Source: Mesorhizobium sp. ES1-4
GTDB lineage: Bacteria; Pseudomonadota; Alphaproteobacteria; Rhizobiales; Rhizobiaceae
Direction: 5' to 3'
NCBI RefSeq assembly: GCF_020164745.1
Contig: NZ_JAIUGV010000001.1
Location: forward strand, 62,001-126,000
Length of the DNA stretch: 64,000 bases
A program made the translations under genes and the position numbers. Shown in pieces: positions 17,125-24,636 of this stretch. The stretch's first letter is position 1. Each line of letters opens with the position of its first letter. Below the pieces are notes generated by a model, which was given only the letters and a program-made list of their open reading frames with translations, had not been told where the DNA came from and did not search any database.

Positions 17125-17265
17125 AAGACCACCGGCGCAGAGCATGAGCCGTACCCGGCGGGCTGGTCCGGCACCAATGATGATCGGGAGGGCGACGACG
17201 ACCGCGAACTCGACAATGCGGAGTCCGATTTTCCCGGCTTTATCGAGGGCGGGCAGGGGATCTGA
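17125..17265 (+). pseudogene. Fragment of a small acidic protein, no start codon
   Basis: An open frame of 46 codons runs from a stop at 17122-17124 to TGA at 17263-17265 and reads WSGTNDDREGDDDRELDNAE, then SDFPGFIEGGQGI. The DDREGDD phrase recurs in small acidic proteins of rhizobial phages and islands as far as I recall. No ATG or GTG start is available, so I treat it as the 3' piece of a broken gene. It could still be a chance frame. Confidence 0.25.
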
Positions 17266-17367
17266 AATCCCCAGTTTTATCAGAGTCTAACGACCGGGAA
17301 AGCGAACTGGAAAGGACACTGAGTAACAGTTGATTCAACCATTGCTGGTATCATGCAAAGTGTGGTA

Positions 17368-17408
17368 GCGGCTCCGGCATTGCTGGCGGGCTGGGGTGCC
17401 GGAGCCGC
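17368..17408. other. Long perfect stem-loop 1
   Basis: GCGGCTCCGGCA (17368-17379) pairs perfectly over 12 bp with TGCCGGAGCCGC (17397-17408) around a 17-nt G-rich loop. No T-run follows on either strand, so it does not look like a simple terminator. It lies in a roughly 670-base stretch (17052-17723) without an intact gene. Confidence 0.55.
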
Positions 17409-17428
17409 CTACGCAGTCAGGTTGGGGT

Positions 17429-17465
17429 TTGACCGCGCTGTTCCAAAATAGGACAGCGCGGTCAA
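17429..17465. other. Long stem-loop 2
   Basis: TTGACCGCGCTGT (17429-17441) is the exact inverse of ACAGCGCGGTCAA (17453-17465); with one bulged T the stem extends to 15 bp. The loop is AT-rich (CCAAAATAGG region). It starts 21 bases after stem-loop 1. The pair could be a structured RNA, a recombination or transfer site of the former element, or a repeat unit. Confidence 0.55.
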
Positions 17466-17617
17466 CGATTCATTAAAGCGCTCCCCAGCACCTCCGCTGA
17501 TTGGCCGGCGGCTTCCCTCCGGGCATTTGTTCGCCTGTAGGGCATGAGCGACGATATCTCCGAATCTTGGTTCAAGATCGGCGCCAGCGGACTTCAACGG
17601 ATCATGTTGCAATAGAG

Positions 17618-17646
17618 GCCCGCTGCCTCACGGTCGCGGGCTTTTT
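17618..17646 (+). terminator. Rho-independent terminator
   Basis: GCCCGC (17618-17623) and GCGGGC (17636-17641) form a stem directly followed by TTTTT (17642-17646). It would end a plus-strand transcript crossing the stem-loop region. A 23-codon frame (ATG 17544, ending just before the hairpin) could be part of that transcript but is too short to call. Confidence 0.6.
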
Positions 17647-17723
17647 GTTACCCGAAACGTTACCCACTTGGGAAAATGGCGGGGGATGCGCCACGTAAAT
17701 AGTACCTAAGTGATCAATGTTGC

Positions 17724-17800
17724 TGGTGCCCCCGGACGGAATCGAACCGCCGACCTTCGGTTTACAAAACCGCTGCTCTACCAGCTGAGCTACAAGGGCA
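17724..17800 (-). tRNA. tRNA-Thr (anticodon TGT)
   Basis: The minus strand folds as a tRNA: 5' acceptor TGCCCTT pairing with GGGGGCA, D arm AGCTCAGCTGGTAGAGC, anticodon loop TTTGTAA giving UGU (Thr, ACA codons), T arm GGTTCGATTCC, and an encoded CCA (17724-17726). Its 3' end faces the mobile-element mosaic on the left, the side where tRNA-targeted islands integrate. Confidence 0.93.
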
Positions 17801-17813
17801 CGGCGCTTCGGTT

Positions 17814-17841
17814 AGCATATTTGTTGCGCCAGTAAAGACAA
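17814..17841 (-). promoter_or_regulatory. Candidate promoter of tRNA-Thr
   Basis: On the minus strand, TTGTCT (complement of 17836-17841) and TATGCT (17814-17819) are 16 bases apart, 14 bases before the tRNA 5' end. The boxes are a partial match to the housekeeping consensus. Confidence 0.4.
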
Positions 17842-17954
17842 AACTCCGTTTTTGGGCATCGGCATTGGTGGATGAGGCCATGGGCCCGCATGCTGAAATC
17901 CGCGAAGGCGATGCCTACATCAAGGGAAGTGCAATGCGCTGAACGGAGTGTCGC

Positions 17955-18122
17955 ATGATCAGGCTTGTCATCATTCTCCTTGTCGTCGTGCTGGCGTGGA
18001 TGCTGCTGGTGAAGCTGATCAGCGATGTGAAGAAGGCCAATATCGACTGGACTGGCGTCACCGCCATCATCGGCTTCATCGTGCTCGCCTTCTGGCTTCG
18101 CCACGTTACGGGCATGGGGTGA
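17955..18122 (+). CDS. Small two-helix membrane protein, 55 aa
   Basis: Unrecognised. The ATG at 17955 has a GGAG site seven bases upstream. It has two hydrophobic helices, LVIILLVVVLAWMLLV and VTAIIGFIVLAFWL, joined by a charged linker (KLISDVKKANIDW). The hydrophobic pattern, good start signal and position right after tRNA-Thr support a real small inner-membrane protein. No function is suggested by the neighbours, which encode small exported proteins. Confidence 0.62.
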   Translation: MIRLVIILLVVVLAWMLLVKLISDVKKANIDWTGVTAIIGFIVLAFWLRHVTGMG

Positions 18123-18197
18123 GAGTAGACGAATAGCGAACAGGTTGGTGATGACATCGGCCTTCGCTACTCGCAAAAGAAATCTCCCCGATCCTTC

Positions 18198-18222
18198 GAA
18201 CCTTTCGCCGGACCGCGTCGAC
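18198..18222 (+). promoter_or_regulatory. ECF-like promoter 1 (His-rich gene)
   Basis: GAACC (18198-18202), 16 bases, then CGAC (18219-18222), lying 52 bases before the ATG at 18274. The same boxes with the same 16-base spacing lie 54 bases before the paralogue at 18799. The AAC-type -35 and CGA-type -10 resemble extracytoplasmic-function sigma promoters. Duplication of the region could explain part of the match, but the spacers differ. Confidence 0.45.
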
Positions 18223-18273
18223 TGATCTTCAGAGGCGAATGGTCGCCTCGGTCAAAAGATCCAGGAGATCATT

Positions 18274-18492
18274 ATGTTGAAGCGCAGTTTCGTGTCAGGT
18301 CTCGCCATCCTCGTTGCAACCGGCGCGCTCGCCGGCACGGTGCAGTCTTCGTCGGCTCATGGCATGCATCACCATCATCATCATTACGACGACTACCTCT
18401 ACTACCAGGATTATCCGGACTACCCGGATTACTGGTGGGCCTATGGCCATCATCATCACCGTCATCATCACCACCACATCATTGTCTACTGA
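18274..18492 (+). CDS. Exported histidine- and tyrosine-rich small protein
   Basis: A 72-residue protein with a Sec signal (MLKRSFVSGLAILVATGALA, then GTVQSSSAHG). The mature part has two histidine clusters (MHHHHHHYDDY and GHHHHRHHHHHIIVY) around a YYQDYPDYPDYWW stretch. This composition suggests metal binding in the periplasm or at the surface. The signal region and the upstream 5' leader closely match the neighbouring BA14K-like gene at 18799, so the pair probably arose by duplication and diverged after the signal peptide. No defined family. Confidence 0.65.
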   Translation: MLKRSFVSGLAILVATGALAGTVQSSSAHGMHHHHHHYDDYLYYQDYPDYPDYWWAYGHHHHRHHHHHIIVY

Positions 18493-18529
18493 GATTGGCC
18501 TGGCCGCGCGACTAAAGAAACCAGTCCAG

Positions 18530-18555
18530 GAAAGGGCGGCTTCGGCCGCCCTTTC
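18530..18555 (+). terminator. Probable terminator
   Basis: GAAAGGGCGGC (18530-18540), TTCG tetraloop, GCCGCCCTTTC (18545-18555): a perfect 11-bp hairpin 38 bases after the His-rich gene. The T-run is short and interrupted. Confidence 0.6.
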
Positions 18556-18720
18556 GCATTGATGCGGCGCTCCCTGTCGCCGTCACCGACGATGACCTGA
18601 TTGGCGCAAGGTGCCTGAAGCGCACGGATCTGGAGGATCATCGCCGGCGAGGGCGCGAGCCGTTCGGGCCGCGGCTATCTGCTTCTTCGAAAATTTCTTC
18701 GACAAAATCAAAACCCCGTC

Positions 18721-18745
18721 GAACCTTTTCCAATGCCGCAACGAC
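18721..18745 (+). promoter_or_regulatory. ECF-like promoter 2 (BA14K-like gene)
   Basis: GAACC (18721-18725), 16 bases, CGAC (18742-18745), 54 bases before the ATG at 18799; same geometry as the promoter at 18198. Downstream both leaders share GTCGCCTCGGTCAA-like or ATCGCCTCGGTCAA-like sequence and an AGGAGATC ribosome-binding site. Confidence 0.45.
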
Positions 18746-18798
18746 AGATGATCAAGAGGCGGATGGATCGCCTCGGTCAACGAAGCAAGGAGATCGTC

Positions 18799-19104
18799 AT
18801 GTTCAAGCGCACACTCGTTTCCGGTCTTATCGCAACCACTGTCGCCGCCACCGCTTTGGTCGGCACTGTCCAGCCCTCGGCGGCTCACTCGCACCACCAC
18901 GACCTCGGCATCGGCATCGCTGCCGGCGTTGGTGGTTTCGTGCTTGGCAGTCTTCTCGCCCAGCAGCAGCCACGCACTGTCTATGTCGACGAAGATGGCG
19001 GTTCATGGCACGTCCGCCGCTGCTTCGAGCGTTACGCGAGCTATGATCCGGACTCCGACACCTATATCGGCCATGACGGTTACAGCCACTACTGCCGGCT
19101 CTGA
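18799..19104 (+). CDS. BA14K-like exported protein
   Basis: A 101-residue exported protein. Residues 1-28 are a signal peptide (MFKRTLVSGLIATTVAATAL, cleavage near PSAAHS). A short HHHD segment and a glycine-rich helix (IGIAAGVGGFVLGSLLA) follow. The C-terminal RRCFERYASYDPDSDTYIGH then DGYSHYC matches the BA14K-type motif, whose Brucella prototype is an immunoreactive surface protein. The start at 18799 is chosen over an earlier in-frame ATG because of the signal peptide and the AAGGAGATC site. Possibly an ECF-controlled envelope protein. Confidence 0.75.
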   Translation: MFKRTLVSGLIATTVAATALVGTVQPSAAHSHHHDLGIGIAAGVGGFVLGSLLAQQQPRTVYVDEDGGSWHVRRCFERYASYDPDSDTYIGHDGYSHYCRL

Positions 19105-19186
19105 GGGACCAGCGACAGGAAAGTAGACCAACGACAGCAAAGAGAGGTTGCATGGCAGCCTCTCTTCGTCGATTGAAGACGCCAGT

Positions 19187-19621
19187 CTAAAGGTGCGTCT
19201 TCGGGGCGGTGTCGTGGATCGGCAAACCGGCCGCGCGGCAGGTGCCGCCGATTTGAAGCCGGGCAGTCTCCGTATCGTCGCCCATCGCGACCAGTTCAAA
19301 GCTGCCTGCGGCTTCCGGATAGGTCTTGGCGATGAATGGCTTGTCGCCGCCATGGACGCCGGACGGGGTGTTGGCGCTGACGGTGCCGCAAACGACGATC
19401 TCCTGACGGCCATGAACCGTTCGCTCGCCGGCGAGCATGGTTCCGAACCTGGCGGAGGCCGGATCCGGCAGACGTTGGCGGATGCCGGTCGTGATGATCT
19501 CCTCCAGCGCCAGCGAAATCGGAATGGGGCTGACCTGTTGTCCATCGGTTTCGGGTCGTGGTGTCGCCGCCATGCATCCGCAAAGCGAAGCGACAAGCAG
19601 AAGCCGGACCATTTTCCACAT
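19187..19621 (-). CDS. Putative lipoprotein of unknown function
   Basis: A 144-residue exported protein. It begins MWKMVRLLLVASLCGCMAAT, a short signal with lipobox-like cysteines near residues 14-16. The mature domain contains RLPDPASARFG, IVVCGTVSANTPSGVHGGDK and PFIAK, a pattern seen in small Rhizobiales envelope proteins of unknown function. The ATG at 19621 has an AAAGGGG site and is preferred over open frame further upstream. Convergent with the BA14K-like gene. Confidence 0.65.
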   Translation of the reverse strand: MWKMVRLLLVASLCGCMAATPRPETDGQQVSPIPISLALEEIITTGIRQRLPDPASARFGTMLAGERTVHGRQEIVVCGTVSANTPSGVHGGDKPFIAKTYPEAAGSFELVAMGDDTETARLQIGGTCRAAGLPIHDTAPKTHL

Positions 19622-19760
19622 CCGCGCCCCTTTCGCATGCATTCGGGCGTGACGGCAAGACGGCCAACTTCTACCGAGCGCGCCCCATGTCGGAGTGGCG
19701 CACCGGTTCGATCTGATGGTCTCAGCGGCAGCAAGCACCCTGGCAGGCGCTCGGCGGTGA

Positions 19761-20582
19761 TCAACTCGCTGCCACGCCGCCTATCATCCTGGTCACCTCT
19801 GCCGCGGCATCGCGCACCAGCGGGCCGACCTCGGCCAGCCGCTCCGGCGTGACCCTTACCGTCGGCCCGGACACCGAAACGCCGCCGATCGGCTCGCCAT
19901 ACTCATTGAAGATGGCAGCGGCGACACAACGCATGCCGGGGTGGCGCTCCTCGTCGTCGACCGACCAGCCGCGATGCTTGATAACAGCCAGATCGTGGGC
20001 GAGGGCGGAGATGTCGGAAAGGGTCCTGTCGGTATAGCGCTGCAGGCCCGCCTTGCGCAGGATGGCTCCGACACGCTCCGGTTCGAGATGCGCCAGCACC
20101 GCCTTGCCGATGCCCGAGGCATGGAAGGGGCTGCGCGTGCCCGGCCGGAAGAAGGCGCGGATCGCCTGGTGCGTCTCGACCTGGCTGACGAAGACCACGC
20201 AGTCGTCCTCGGCGACGCCGAGATTAGCGGTCTCGCCGGTTTTCTCCATCAATTCCTGCATGACGATGCGGGCACGATCGACCAGCTTGCGGCGGCGCAG
20301 GAATGCCGCGCCCATGCGGTAGGTTTCGACGCCGATCGACCACAGCTGGTCCGACGTGTCGAATTCGACCATGCCGTGGTTCTCGAGTGTCGTCAGCATG
20401 CGGTAGGCGGTGGAGGCGGCGAGCCCGCTTTGCGCCGATATCTCGCTCAATGAGAGGCCGCTGCCGTCCGCGACAATGGCCAGGATGCGCAGGGCCCGGT
20501 CGAGCGACTGCACCGAACTGGCCTCGGCTGGTCCGTTGAAGGCGCGCGGCCGGCCGCGCTGGCGTTTTTCGGTCGTATCCAT
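19761..20582 (-). CDS. IclR family regulator of the glyoxylate locus
   Basis: A 273-residue regulator. After a basic AT-hook-like stretch (KRQRGRPRAF), a winged helix-turn-helix spans roughly residues 24-85 (SVQSLDRALRILAIVADGSG, LSLSEISAQSGLAASTAYRM). The IclR effector domain follows (FRPGTRSPFHASGIGKAVLA, RHPGMRCVAAAIFNEYGEPI). It is divergent to gcl across an AT-rich 214-base region and so is the likely regulator of gcl, hyi and glxR, with glyoxylate or a related acid as candidate effector. E. coli AllR is a functional parallel. Confidence 0.85.
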   Translation of the reverse strand: MDTTEKRQRGRPRAFNGPAEASSVQSLDRALRILAIVADGSGLSLSEISAQSGLAASTAYRMLTTLENHGMVEFDTSDQLWSIGVETYRMGAAFLRRRKLVDRARIVMQELMEKTGETANLGVAEDDCVVFVSQVETHQAIRAFFRPGTRSPFHASGIGKAVLAHLEPERVGAILRKAGLQRYTDRTLSDISALAHDLAVIKHRGWSVDDEERHPGMRCVAAAIFNEYGEPIGGVSVSGPTVRVTPERLAEVGPLVRDAAAEVTRMIGGVAAS

Positions 20583-20651
20583 GGTGCCATCCTCGCCGAT
20601 TTCGCCAAACAAGCAATGAAAAAGTTTTTCACTCAGCCGGAGAGACAAATA

Positions 20652-20673
20652 ATTGGAAAACGGAAAATCCAAT
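20652..20673. promoter_or_regulatory. Candidate IclR operator
   Basis: ATTGGA (20652-20657) and TCCAAT (20668-20673) form an inverted repeat with a 10-base AC-G-A-rich spacer, inside the AT-rich region between the IclR gene and gcl. The TTGGAAAA half-site resembles the TGGAAA half-sites of IclR-type operators. Weak evidence: a single site. Confidence 0.35.
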
Positions 20674-20796
20674 AAAATCAGTACTCAGTCGCTCTTCTCT
20701 AGAAATGAAAAAATATTCTGAAAAAATTGAAAAATAGCCGGCTTGCTGACATCCTCAGCCGATCCAAAGTGACAACCCCTGTGGAGGGCCGGAAAA

Positions 20797-22578
20797 ATGC
20801 CCAGGATGCGCGCTGTCGATGCCGCGGTTCTCGTTCTCGAAAAGGAAGGCATCTCCTGCGCCTTCGGCGTGCCTGGCGCGGCCATCAATCCGCTCTATTC
20901 GGCGCTGAAGGCGAGGGGTACGATCCGGCATGTCCTGGCCCGCCACGTCGAGGGCGCCTCGCATATGGCCGAAGGCTACACCCGCGCCAAAGCAGGCAAT
21001 ATCGGGCTCTGCATCGGCACTTCGGGGCCGGCCGGCACCGACATGATCACCGGGCTCTATTCGGCCGCTGCCGATTCCATTCCAATCCTGTGCATCACCG
21101 GGCAGGCGCCGCGCGCGCGGCTGAACAAGGAGGATTTCCAGGCCGTCGATATTGCCGCGATCGCGTCGCCGGTCGCCAAATGGGCGGTGACGGTCATGGA
21201 GCCCTATCTGGTGCCGATGGCGCTGCAAAAGGCCTTCCATTTGATGCGCTCGTCGCGGCCGGGTCCGGTGCTTGTCGACTTGCCTGTGGACGTCCAACTG
21301 GCCGAGATCGAGTTCGACATCGAGGCCTATGAGCCGCTGGCCCCGTTCAAGCCGGCGATGACACGGGCGCAAGCCGAGAAGGCGCTGGCGATGCTCAACG
21401 CGGCCGACAAGCCGCTGATCGTCGCCGGCGGCGGCATCATCAACGCCGATGCGTCCGACCTGTTGATCGAATTTGCCGAGATCACGGGCATTCCGGTCAT
21501 CCCGACGCTGATGGGCTGGGGCGCGATCCCCGACGACCACCGGCTGATGGCCGGCATGTGCGGGCTCCAGACGTCGCACCGTTACGGCAATGCGACGATG
21601 CTGGAAGCCGATTTTGTCTTCGGCATCGGCAACCGCTGGGCCAACCGTCACACCGGCTCGGTGGACGTCTATACCAAGGGAAAGAAATTCATTCATGTCG
21701 ACATCGAGCCGACGCAGATCGGCCGTGTCTTCGCGCCGGACCTCGGCGTCGTCTCCGATGCGGGTGCCGCACTGAAGATGCTGCTCGACGTCGCCACCGA
21801 GTGGAAGACGGCGGGCAGGCTGCGCGACTGGTCGGGCTGGGCCAAGGAATGCCAGGACCGCAAGAAGACGATGAAGCGCAAGACCCATTTCGAACAGGTG
21901 CCGCTGAAGCCGCAGCGCGTTTACGAAGAAATGAACAAGGCGTTCGGCCGCGACGTCACCTATGTCACCACCATCGGCCTGTCGCAGATCGCCGGCGCGC
22001 AGTTCCTGCATGTCTACAAGCCGCGCAACTGGATCAATTGCGGCCAGGCCGGCCCGCTCGGCTGGACCTTGCCGGCAGCGCTTGGCGTGCGCGCCGCCGA
22101 TCCCGACCGCACAATCGTGGCGCTGTCGGGTGACTATGATTTTCAGTTCATGATCGAGGAACTGGCGGTCGGCGCGCAGCACAAGCTGCCCTACATCCAC
22201 GTCGTCGTGAACAATGCCTATCTCGGCCTGATCCGCCAGGCGCAGCGCGGCTTTTCGATGGACTACGAGGTCAGTCTCGCCTTCGAAAACATCAATCGCG
22301 CTGACGATCCGGAGGCTGGCTATGGCGTCGACCATGTCGCCGTCGCCGAGGCAATGGGTTGCAAGGCGGTCAGGGTGCGCAAGCCCGAGGAATTCGCGGG
22401 AGCGTTCAGGCAAGCGCAGCGGCTGATGAACGAGCATCGGGTTCCGGTGGTGCTCGAATTCATCCTCGAACGGGTCACCAACATCTCGATGGGCACCGAG
22501 ATCGACAAGATCACCGAATTCGAGGACCTTGCCGAACGTCAGGAAGATGCGCCGACCGCGATCGTGATGCTCGATTAG
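20797..22578 (+). CDS. gcl: Glyoxylate carboligase
   Basis: Thiamine-diphosphate enzyme that condenses two glyoxylate molecules to tartronate semialdehyde and CO2. It is 593 residues, the same as E. coli Gcl, and aligns by eye throughout ([55 protein letters not shown]). The residue that is the catalytic glutamate in other ThDP enzymes is valine here (V51 in RHVEG), the known Gcl hallmark. The C-terminal ThDP-binding [18 protein letters not shown] is intact. First gene of the glyoxylate-to-glycerate set, followed by hyi and glxR. Confidence 0.96.
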   Translation: MPRMRAVDAAVLVLEKEGISCAFGVPGAAINPLYSALKARGTIRHVLARHVEGASHMAEGYTRAKAGNIGLCIGTSGPAGTDMITGLYSAAADSIPILCITGQAPRARLNKEDFQAVDIAAIASPVAKWAVTVMEPYLVPMALQKAFHLMRSSRPGPVLVDLPVDVQLAEIEFDIEAYEPLAPFKPAMTRAQAEKALAMLNAADKPLIVAGGGIINADASDLLIEFAEITGIPVIPTLMGWGAIPDDHRLMAGMCGLQTSHRYGNATMLEADFVFGIGNRWANRHTGSVDVYTKGKKFIHVDIEPTQIGRVFAPDLGVVSDAGAALKMLLDVATEWKTAGRLRDWSGWAKECQDRKKTMKRKTHFEQVPLKPQRVYEEMNKAFGRDVTYVTTIGLSQIAGAQFLHVYKPRNWINCGQAGPLGWTLPAALGVRAADPDRTIVALSGDYDFQFMIEELAVGAQHKLPYIHVVVNNAYLGLIRQAQRGFSMDYEVSLAFENINRADDPEAGYGVDHVAVAEAMGCKAVRVRKPEEFAGAFRQAQRLMNEHRVPVVLEFILERVTNISMGTEIDKITEFEDLAERQEDAPTAIVMLD

Positions 22579-22586
22579 TTTTGTTT

Positions 22587-22631
22587 GAGCATCGGATTGT
22601 CCCAAACGGTCCCACTTTGGGTCCGATGCTC
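22587..22631. repeat. Palindromic intergenic repeat between gcl and hyi
   Basis: GAGCATCGGA (22587-22596) and TCCGATGCTC (22622-22631) are exact inverses, with a nested CCCAAA...TTTGGG pair inside. It resembles an extragenic palindrome common in Mesorhizobium genomes, as far as I recall. It folds into one long hairpin within the operon and may influence mRNA stability. Confidence 0.65.
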
Positions 22632-22644
22632 CAGGGAGAAAAGA

Positions 22645-23442
22645 ATGCCGCGTTTTTCAGCCAATCTGTCGATGCTCTTTGGCGAGCATGATTTCCTCGA
22701 CCGTTTCGACGCCGCCGCCCGCGCCGGATTCAAGGGGGTCGAATATATCGGCCCTTACGAACATGCGCCCGATGTGGTCGCCGCCCGGCTGAAGAAGAAC
22801 GGCCTGACGCAGGTGCTGTTCAACCTGCCGGCTGGCGACTGGGCCAAGGGCGAGCGCGGCATCGCCGTGCTGCCGGACCGTGTGCCGGAATTCCGCCAGG
22901 GCATCGCCAAGGCGATCGCCTATGCGCAGGCGTTGGATTGCCGGCAGGTCAACTGCCTGGCCGGCATCGCGCAGGCCGGTGTCGACCGTAAGGTGCTGGA
23001 AGACGTCTTTGCCGAAAACCTAGCCTTCGCGGCGGAAAAATTGGAGCAGGCCGGCATCAAGCTGCTGATCGAGCCGATCAACACGCGCGATATTCCGGGC
23101 TTCTTCCTGAACCATTCCGACCAGGCGCTGGCGCTGATCGACCGCGTCGGCTCGAAGAACCTGTACCTGCAATACGACATCTACCACATGCAGATCATGG
23201 AGGGGGATCTCGCCCGTAAAATCGAGGCAAACCTCGGCCGCATCGCCCATATCCAGCTTGCGGACAATCCCGGCCGTCACGAGCCGGGCACGGGCGAGAT
23301 CAACTATCCCTTCCTCTACGACCATATCGACCGGATTGGTTATTCCGGCTGGATCGGCGCGGAGTACAAGCCGAAGGGGGGCACGGAAGCGGGACTAGGC
23401 TGGTTCAGGGAATTCAGCGGAAAGGGCAGCGCTGCGGCTTAG
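22645..23442 (+). CDS. hyi: Hydroxypyruvate isomerase
   Basis: TIM-barrel isomerase (265 aa; E. coli Hyi has 258) interconverting hydroxypyruvate and tartronate semialdehyde. Characteristic stretches are RFSANLSMLFGEHDFLDRF at the N-terminus, VEYIGPYEHAP, IEPINTRDIPGFFLNHSDQA and LQYDIYHMQIMEGDL, carrying the Glu, Asp and His metal ligands of the family. The ATG at 22645 has a GGGAGAAAAG site. It lies between gcl and glxR, the standard arrangement. Confidence 0.93.
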   Translation: MPRFSANLSMLFGEHDFLDRFDAAARAGFKGVEYIGPYEHAPDVVAARLKKNGLTQVLFNLPAGDWAKGERGIAVLPDRVPEFRQGIAKAIAYAQALDCRQVNCLAGIAQAGVDRKVLEDVFAENLAFAAEKLEQAGIKLLIEPINTRDIPGFFLNHSDQALALIDRVGSKNLYLQYDIYHMQIMEGDLARKIEANLGRIAHIQLADNPGRHEPGTGEINYPFLYDHIDRIGYSGWIGAEYKPKGGTEAGLGWFREFSGKGSAAA

Positions 23443-23452
23443 GGATAAAAGG

Positions 23453-23567
23453 CCCTCATCCGGCCGCTGCGCGGCCACCTTCTCCCCTCGGGGAGAAGAG
23501 ATTATCACGCTGGCGTCTCCCTCTTCTCCCCACTGGGGAGAAGGTGGCCCGAAGGGCCGGATGAGGG
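23453..23567. repeat. RIME-type mosaic repeat
   Basis: CCCTCATCCGGCC at the left and GGCCGGATGAGGG at the right are inverse ends, enclosing CACCTTCTCCCC/GGGGAGAAG and CTTCTCCCC/GGGGAGAAGGTGGCC modules. This is the pattern of the rhizobial intergenic mosaic element RIME1. It fills the gap between hyi and glxR. Confidence 0.8.
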
Positions 23568-23598
23568 GGCGCTTCGGAAAGCAATTCGGAGAAGATTA

Positions 23599-24516
23599 AT
23601 GGAAACAATCGGCTTCATCGGCCTCGGCATCATGGGCGCGCCGATGGCTGGGCATCTGCTCGACGGTGGCTATACGGTCGTCGCCAGCGACCACCGCTCC
23701 AAACCGCCGGCGGATCTTGTCGCCAAAGGCCTGAAAACCGTCACAGGCCATGCGGCAGTGGCCAAGGCCGCCGACATCATCATCACCATGGTGCCCGACA
23801 CGCCGCAGGTGGCTGATGTGCTGTTCGGCGACAACGGCGTGGCATCAGGCCTGACGAAAGGTAAACTCGTCATCGACATGAGCTCGATCTCGCCGATCGA
23901 GACCAAGGCGTTCGCCCGCAGAATCAATGATCTCGGCTGCGACTATCTCGATGCGCCGGTTTCGGGCGGCGAGGTCGGCGCCAAGGCGGCGTCGCTCACC
24001 ATCATGGTCGGCGGCGACGAAAAGACCTTCGAGCGCGCAAAACCCGTGTTCGAGAAGATGGGCAAGAACATCACTTTGGTCGGGCCGAACGGAGTCGGCC
24101 AGACCACCAAGGTGGCCAACCAGATCGTCGTCGCGCTGACCATTGAAGCCGTTGCCGAAGCGCTTGTTTTTGCATCGAAAGCTGGCGCCGACCCGGCCAA
24201 GGTCAGACAGGCGCTGATGGGTGGGCTCGCCGCCTCGCGCATCCTCGAAGTGCATGGTGAGCGCATGGTCAAGCGCACCTTCGCGCCGGGTTTCCGCATC
24301 GAACTGCACCAGAAGGATCTGAACCTCGCACTGGAAGGCGCCAAGGCGCTCGGCGTATCGCTGCCCAACACATCGACCACCCAGCAGCTGTTCAATTCCT
24401 GCGCCGCCAATGGCGGCGCGAAGGAGGATCACTCTGCACTAGTGAGGGCCTTGGAAAGAATGGCGAATTTCGAGGTCGGCGGCGAGGCAGGCGAAATGAA
24501 AGGCAAAGCGGCATAG
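23599..24516 (+). CDS. glxR: Tartronate semialdehyde reductase (2-hydroxy-3-oxopropionate reductase)
   Basis: Beta-hydroxyacid dehydrogenase (305 aa) reducing tartronate semialdehyde to D-glycerate with NAD(P)H. The N-terminal Rossmann motif is GLGIMGAPMAGHL (8-20); the substrate-binding DAPVSGGEVGA lies at 118-128; the catalytic lysine is K171 in GQTTKVANQ. The all-helical C-terminal domain is complete. It finishes the gcl/hyi/glxR route from glyoxylate to glycerate; no glycerate kinase gene is visible in the window. Confidence 0.93.
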   Translation: METIGFIGLGIMGAPMAGHLLDGGYTVVASDHRSKPPADLVAKGLKTVTGHAAVAKAADIIITMVPDTPQVADVLFGDNGVASGLTKGKLVIDMSSISPIETKAFARRINDLGCDYLDAPVSGGEVGAKAASLTIMVGGDEKTFERAKPVFEKMGKNITLVGPNGVGQTTKVANQIVVALTIEAVAEALVFASKAGADPAKVRQALMGGLAASRILEVHGERMVKRTFAPGFRIELHQKDLNLALEGAKALGVSLPNTSTTQQLFNSCAANGGAKEDHSALVRALERMANFEVGGEAGEMKGKAA

Positions 24517-24572
24517 GTCGGGAGAGGGCGGCATAACGTTCCCAAGCCGCCAACTCTCTTTCCTGTCGAAGA

Positions 24573-24603
24573 ACGGGTTCCCGCGTTTGTCGCTGGAACC
24601 CGT
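24573..24603. terminator. Hairpin between convergent glxR and rlmB
   Basis: ACGGGTTCC (24573-24581) and GGAACCCGT (24595-24603) form a perfect 9-bp stem. A 12-bp palindrome GGCGGTACCGCC follows at 24617-24628. Their position between two convergent genes suggests bidirectional termination, although no strong T-run is present. Confidence 0.45.
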
Positions 24604-24636
24604 CTCTCGCTTTAATGGCGGTACCGCCGCTCCCGG

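Noticed and set aside
18361..18480. Six-histidine run as possible vector or expression-tag contamination
   Set aside because: It is embedded in a natural gene with signal peptide, native leader, terminator and a neighbouring paralogue.
20755..22605. 616-codon open frame opposite gcl
   Set aside because: Shadow of gcl; low-complexity His/Arg/Asp/Leu composition.
23453..23567. Inverted repeats between hyi and glxR as a CRISPR-like or IS element
   Set aside because: Modules are inverted, not regularly spaced, carry no spacers or transposase, and match the RIME pattern.
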